NCBI RefSeq assembly: GCF_965208485.1
Contig: NZ_OZ242344.1
Location: 372,001 to 436,000 of the forward strand
Length of the DNA stretch: 64,000 nt
Origin: Poriferisodalis sp965208485
GTDB taxonomy: Bacteria > Actinomycetota > Acidimicrobiia > Acidimicrobiales > Poriferisodalaceae
Reading direction: 5' to 3'
Shown: positions 60,524-64,000 of the stretch, one piece after another
Numbering within the stretch: position 1 is the first letter of the stretch
Layout of the letters: each line of letters opens with the position of its first letter
Notes under the pieces: model-generated
Database searches by the model: none
Told to the model about the DNA's origin: nothing
The model's input: only the letters and a program-made list of their open reading frames with translations
Made by a program: the position numbers and the translations under genes

Positions 60524-60775
60524 TCCCGTCACCCCCCGGCACTCCTGTCACCCTGCTGAGCTCGGCGCATCAGCGTCTCCAGTACGGTCGCGCTCTGCCT
60601 CGCAGTCGTCACCTGTGCAGAGTGCGCAGGCGAAGATCCCCTCCCAGAATCTCCCATCGACCATGTCCCCGAAGCCGAGCCATCACTGTATTCACTTTAT
60701 TGCACCATGCCCGCCGTCGACAGCCCCGCATCCAACGGCGACCACAGCGCTGCTGACTCCATCAACCACCATCGG

Positions 60776-60849
60776 TGGGCGCTGCAGGACTCGAACCTGC
60801 GACCCCCTCCTTGTAAGGGAGGTGCTCTCGCCAGCTGAGCTAAGCGCCC
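60776..60849 (-). tRNA. tRNA-Val (anticodon UAC)
   Basis: The minus strand folds as a complete tRNA: acceptor GGGCGCT paired with AGCGCCC, D arm GCTC-AGCTGGCGA-GAGC, anticodon stem CCTCC/GGAGG with loop CTTACAA, a GGGTC variable loop and T arm GCAGG-TTCGAGT-CCTGC. Positions 34-36 are TAC, which reads valine GUA codons. The discriminator base is A and the genomic 3' end lacks an encoded CCA. Confidence 0.93.
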
Positions 60850-60882
60850 CGCGCGCCGCACCGTGTCGGCGGGTTCCGCAGG

Positions 60883-61683
60883 CTACCGGCGACCCCGACG
60901 TCCGAAGCCGTCGAGCAGGCCCGCAAGCTGAGCGGTGCCGGCAGCCATGGGGCCACGACGCCCGCTGTGCTCAAGATGGAAGAGCTCTCTGCCGTCTGCT
61001 TCGCCGGTCCATGCGCCTGCTTCGGCGCAGATCAGGATGCCCGCGGCGTAGTCCCAGACGCCGTGATTGGAGTTGAGATCGAGGTACGCATCGAGCCTTC
61101 CGCAAGCGACAGCACACAGATCAAGTGCGGCGGAACCCAGCACCCGCACCTGCCACACCGGGAGATCAGCGCCGGAGCGACCCGAGACGCCGATGACCGC
61201 CCGCTCGCCGCTCGTGCGTCCACTGGGACTGATCGGCTGGCCGTTGCAGTGCGCGCCATCGCCGACGGTCGCCGTGAACTCCTCCCCCGACACCAAGTGG
61301 CGCACGAGTCCAGCCCGTGGTGTCACACCACCGGCCTCAGCTCCCACGTTGAGGGCATTGCCACGCGCTTCGCTGCTGTCCACGAGGCACAGGCTGATGC
61401 TGTAGTGCGGAATGCGCCGGGAAGCGTTAGTGGAACCGTCGACGGGGTCCACGATGACGACCTCGCTGCCAGTGCCATTCCGCAAGCCGGATTCCTCGCT
61501 CAGCACGCCGACGCCTGCCGCGTCGAGCACCTCGAGCGCCGCAGCGTCGGCCACCTGATCGAGCGCGTATTGATCTGGACGGTCACCGCCGACGTGCCAG
61601 CGATCGAACCCTGCAAGTGCTGTCTGCACCGCGTCGGCCGCGCATCGCAGCAGGTCCAGCCAGCTGTCGCCTGCACCGGTCAT
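60883..61683 (-). CDS. Inositol monophosphatase-family protein
   Basis: This 266-residue Mg-dependent phosphatase resembles IMPase/CysQ-like enzymes. It has the metal-binding VLSEESG, VIVDPVDGSTNASRRIPHYSISLCLV (DPxDGTxN) and the C-terminal NHGVWDYAAGILICAEAGA (WDxAAG). The ATG at 61683 (MTGAGDSWLDLLRC) starts the family domain, although the frame is open further up. It may dephosphorylate inositol phosphate or related sugars; in actinobacteria this could serve inositol and mycothiol synthesis. Confidence 0.85.
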   Translation of the reverse strand: MTGAGDSWLDLLRCAADAVQTALAGFDRWHVGGDRPDQYALDQVADAAALEVLDAAGVGVLSEESGLRNGTGSEVVIVDPVDGSTNASRRIPHYSISLCLVDSSEARGNALNVGAEAGGVTPRAGLVRHLVSGEEFTATVGDGAHCNGQPISPSGRTSGERAVIGVSGRSGADLPVWQVRVLGSAALDLCAVACGRLDAYLDLNSNHGVWDYAAGILICAEAGAWTGEADGRELFHLEHSGRRGPMAAGTAQLAGLLDGFGRRGRR

Positions 61684-61888
61684 GGCTCGCCCGCACGCGA
61701 GCCGGCATCCGTCGTGACCTCGCGAGACCAAGTCCGGGCAACCGCAGCACGGGGCGACATCGCGCGCAGGGTAGCGATCTGGCCGCAGCACCCAGATCGG
61801 CGCGCATGATTCCATAATTCACGGTGACTGCGACCCGCCGGGCTATAGCCTCAGCGCATCGTTTCGTCCCTGCGCAGGGAGCGTCCTG

Positions 61889-62458
61889 ATGGCAGCGATC
61901 GACATCGCCGGCTACGTGACAAGCCTGAAGGACCATGCGCATGCGCATGGGTTTCACATTCACGACGAGCGGCAGTTCATCGAGACCTACAGTCTGCGCC
62001 AGACTTGGGAAGTCGACCTGCACCCGGCAGAGGCCTGCGGGGGGCCGCTCGACCTGCATCTCACGCTCGAGGTCGACCCGCGAACGATGCTGTCCTTCGA
62101 GGATGTGCTGTGGGCGACACCGGAGGACGATCTCCCCCCCGACGAGTTCTGGCTGCCGCTGCACTTCACTTGGGCTCTGCCGCCGCTCGACCACGGTCCC
62201 GACATGCTGGTCTTGGCAACCGACCTCGCAGGGCTGGGCGGCACGGCCCTGCCGGTCGAGGTATCCGCCATCGACTCGCTGACCTCGGTGACCGATCCGG
62301 CCAAGCGGACGCTGATGATCGTGGCCCGCAGGGAGATGTCGCTCCAAGCGCTGTTGCGCGGCGAGGACAACATGTGCGAGTCCTTCGACCTGTGCACCAA
62401 GATCTGCGACTACCTGCTGCACCACGCCCAAGACTGGTACGAGGAGGCGCCGTCCTGA
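61889..62458 (+). CDS. Conserved-looking hypothetical protein
   Basis: I do not recognise this 189-residue protein. It has no signal peptide or membrane segment. The sequence is acidic and includes IAGYVTSLKDHAHAHGFHIH near the start, an extended middle with YSLRQTWEVDLHPAEACGGP and a C-terminal helix (CESFDLCTKICDYLLHHAQDWYEE). The good coding bias, the ATG at 61889 and the convergent position beside the oppD-like gene support it as a real gene. Confidence 0.6.
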   Translation: MAAIDIAGYVTSLKDHAHAHGFHIHDERQFIETYSLRQTWEVDLHPAEACGGPLDLHLTLEVDPRTMLSFEDVLWATPEDDLPPDEFWLPLHFTWALPPLDHGPDMLVLATDLAGLGGTALPVEVSAIDSLTSVTDPAKRTLMIVARREMSLQALLRGEDNMCESFDLCTKICDYLLHHAQDWYEEAPS

Positions 62459-62471
62459 GCGCTTCTGGCCC

Positions 62472-63632
62472 TCAGTCGACGCGGATGACGACGCCGGCCT
62501 CGCTCACGCGACCCGATGCGATGTTGCGCTCGAGCGCCTCGGCGGCCTCGGCGGTGCCCACCGGGTAGAAGCAGCGATAGGTGTGGGCGCGCTCGTCGCC
62601 GTCAGGCTCGGCGTCGTTGCCCTCGCCGTCCCGACTTGTTCGAGGTCTCGACGGCCTCGGCACCTCGATGAGCGCCGGCTCTTCTGCGAAGCACAGGTCT
62701 TGCGCGTACTTGCAGCGGGCGGCGAACTTGCAGCCCGGATCGAGGCTGGTCATGGTCGGCGGCTGGCCGCCGATGATCTCGAGGCGGGCATGGCTGTCGT
62801 CGGTGACTTTGGGGATCGATCGGAACAGCGCCTCGGTGTAGGGCATCTTCATGTCCCGAAAGAGCGTCTTGGTGGCAGCGTGCTCCACGATGCGGCCTGC
62901 GTACATCACGATGATCTCGTCGGTACGGCCTGCCACGATCCCCAAGTCGTGGGTGATGAGCACAAGCGACATGCCCCGCTCAGCCCGCTGGGTCTCGAGC
63001 AGGTCAAGGATCTGGGCCTGGACCGTGACGTCCAACGCAGTCGTGGGTTCGTCGGCGATCAGCAAGCGGGGGCTGCACGCAAGCGCGATGGCGATCACGA
63101 TGCGCTGGCGCATCCCGCCCGACAGCTGGTGGGGGTACTCGTCGATGCGCCGGTGCGGCTCGGATATGCCCACCTCTTCGAGCAAGTCCAGCGTTGCGCT
63201 GCGTGCGGCTCGCGCCGAGAGATCCCGATGCACACGCAGGCCCTCCCCCACCTGCTTGCCGATCTTCATGACCGGGTTCAGCGAACCGAGCGGGTCCTGG
63301 AAGACCATCGAGAGCTGCGGCCCCCACATCTCGAGCAGCTCCCGGCGACTCAGCGACATCATGTCGATCCCGTCGAAGAGGACAGTTCCCGTCGAGGTCA
63401 CCCGAGATTTGGGCAGCAGCCGCATGATCGAACGGGACATCACCGACTTGCCCGAACCGGACTCTCCCACCACGCCCAGCCGGGTACCCCTTCGCAGGGA
63501 CCAATCGACCCCGTCCACTGCAGCCAGCGGACCCGCCGGTGTGTGAAATGTGGTCCGCAGGTCGCCGACTTCGAGCAGCGGCAGCCCTTCGGCATCCGCT
63601 TTGGCCGAGAGCGGTGTCGGCGCCTCCGTCAC
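62472..63632 (-). CDS. Oligopeptide ABC transporter ATPase, DppD/OppD-like
   Basis: This 386-residue ATPase has Walker A GESGSGKSV, MVFQDPLGSLNPVMKIGKQVGEGL, signature LSGGMRQRIVIAIAL, Walker B LLIADEPTTALD, the switch His in LITHDLGIVA and the C-terminal oligopeptide region with CKFAARCKYAQDLC, whose cysteines bind an iron-sulfur cluster in some members. The GTG at 63632 overlaps the stop of the next ATPase. An acidic insertion (RTSRDGEGNDAEPDGDERAH) lies before the last strand. Confidence 0.85.
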   Translation of the reverse strand: MTEAPTPLSAKADAEGLPLLEVGDLRTTFHTPAGPLAAVDGVDWSLRRGTRLGVVGESGSGKSVMSRSIMRLLPKSRVTSTGTVLFDGIDMMSLSRRELLEMWGPQLSMVFQDPLGSLNPVMKIGKQVGEGLRVHRDLSARAARSATLDLLEEVGISEPHRRIDEYPHQLSGGMRQRIVIAIALACSPRLLIADEPTTALDVTVQAQILDLLETQRAERGMSLVLITHDLGIVAGRTDEIIVMYAGRIVEHAATKTLFRDMKMPYTEALFRSIPKVTDDSHARLEIIGGQPPTMTSLDPGCKFAARCKYAQDLCFAEEPALIEVPRPSRPRTSRDGEGNDAEPDGDERAHTYRCFYPVGTAEAAEALERNIASGRVSEAGVVIRVD

Positions 63633-64000
63633 GGCTGCCTCTGCCCTGCGGCGGCCACCGCTGCTCCAACCCCATCGCGCTCGGACGCTGATTCGCCCAC
63701 AAGCGGGAAGTGGCACGCAACGAATCGGCCTGAAACGATCTCTCGCATTTCTGGCTCTTCGGCGGCGCAGCGCTCCGCTGCGTGCGGACAGCGCGTGCGG
63801 AAGCGACAGCCCGACGGTGGGTCCATCGGCGACGGCAGCTCACCGCCGATGCGCTCTGCGCTCAGTTCTGCGTCCGGGTCAGGGTGCGGGATCGCTGCCA
63901 GCAGCAGATCGGTGTACGGGTGCGCCGGCTGGGCAAACATGGCATCGGGTTCGCTGACCTCGCACAGCTTCCCCAGATACATCACTGCTACCCGGTCGCT
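63629..64000 (-). CDS. Oligopeptide ABC transporter ATPase, DppF/OppF-like, partial
   Basis: Only the C-terminal 123 residues are inside the window; the 5' part lies beyond 64000. The visible part, SDRVAVMYLGKLCEVSEPDAMFAQPAHPYTDLLLAAIPHPDP followed by CRFRTRCPHAAERC, is typical of the oligopeptide-type ATPase C-terminus. It overlaps the downstream ATPase start by 4 bp (GTGA). Permease and binding-protein genes are probably upstream, outside the window. Confidence 0.85.
   Translation of the reverse strand, partial: SDRVAVMYLGKLCEVSEPDAMFAQPAHPYTDLLLAAIPHPDPDAELSAERIGGELPSPMDPPSGCRFRTRCPHAAERCAAEEPEMREIVSGRFVACHFPLVGESASERDGVGAAVAAAGQRQP

Noticed and set aside
60444..60551. The GTG start at 60551 with the acidic N-terminus preceding the proline run of the secreted protein
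   Set aside because: That frame lacks a signal peptide and is a low-complexity shadow of the signal-peptide codons. The one-base shift across the C17 run explains both frames better.

Overview
This is a 64 kb window of high-GC DNA with an actinobacterial character, most like the class Acidimicrobiia. The support is indirect: two mycothiol-type DinB/MDMPI proteins, several flavin/F420 luciferase-like oxidoreductases, a P450, acyl-CoA dehydrogenase and enoyl-CoA hydratase genes, many GTG starts and 4-bp ATGA/GTGA gene overlaps. No rRNA is present, so the assignment is inference.

Layout. (1) 1-4.6 kb: a VapBC-type toxin-antitoxin pair whose toxin lacks the first PIN aspartate, an LLM monooxygenase, an MDMPI protein, then a decayed ISL3 transposase with broken small genes. 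(2) 4.7-17.5 kb: housekeeping enzymes and a probable metal (zinc) homeostasis block: ABC permease, binding lipoprotein and ATPase, a thioredoxin-like [2Fe-2S] protein, a Fur-family regulator, and about 5 kb away a COG0523/CobW GTPase overlapping a WD40 gene and divergent from a small Cys-rich YHS-like gene. A 17-bp palindrome (GGAATGAGACTCATTCC and variants) lies before the ABC operon, before mogA and over the cobW promoter. (3) 17.6-24.2 kb: lipid/steroid-type redox genes (SDR, P450, SRPBCC, LLM) mixed with a graveyard of at least four gene fragments. (4) 24.8-34.7 kb: a defence and mobile island. A second VapBC locus has its toxin gene split by a 3.5 kb insertion (IS3-like element, IS1380 element and three small hairpin elements); next come an McrBC restriction system whose McrB carries two integrase-like core-binding domains, and a DUF4143 ATPase. 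(5) 34.9-45 kb: VOC, MDMPI and MBL genes, then a polyamine module (FAD oxidoreductase, GNAT, agmatinase-like ureohydrolase, PotABCD transporter). (6) 45-56.6 kb: acyl-CoA dehydrogenase, enoyl-CoA hydratase, infA, D-aminoacylase, threonine aldolase, a truncated Baeyer-Villiger monooxygenase, nitrobindin, a thioesterase, a probable selenocysteine-containing peroxiredoxin, and two tandem ERG4/ERG24-type sterol reductases. (7) 56.6-64 kb: a 1.3-kiloresidue secreted repeat protein whose signal peptide is separated from its body by a C17 tract (probable phase variation, presently out of frame), tRNA-Val, an inositol monophosphatase-like gene and an oligopeptide ABC transporter running off the window.

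The most interesting observations are the in-frame UGA replacing the first cysteine of a CPYC peroxiredoxin motif with a hairpin at the right distance, the poly-C contingency tract, the three-site Fur-like regulon with apparently leaderless promoters, the unusual McrB N-terminus, and the exactly reconstructable split vapC with its family of hairpin elements.
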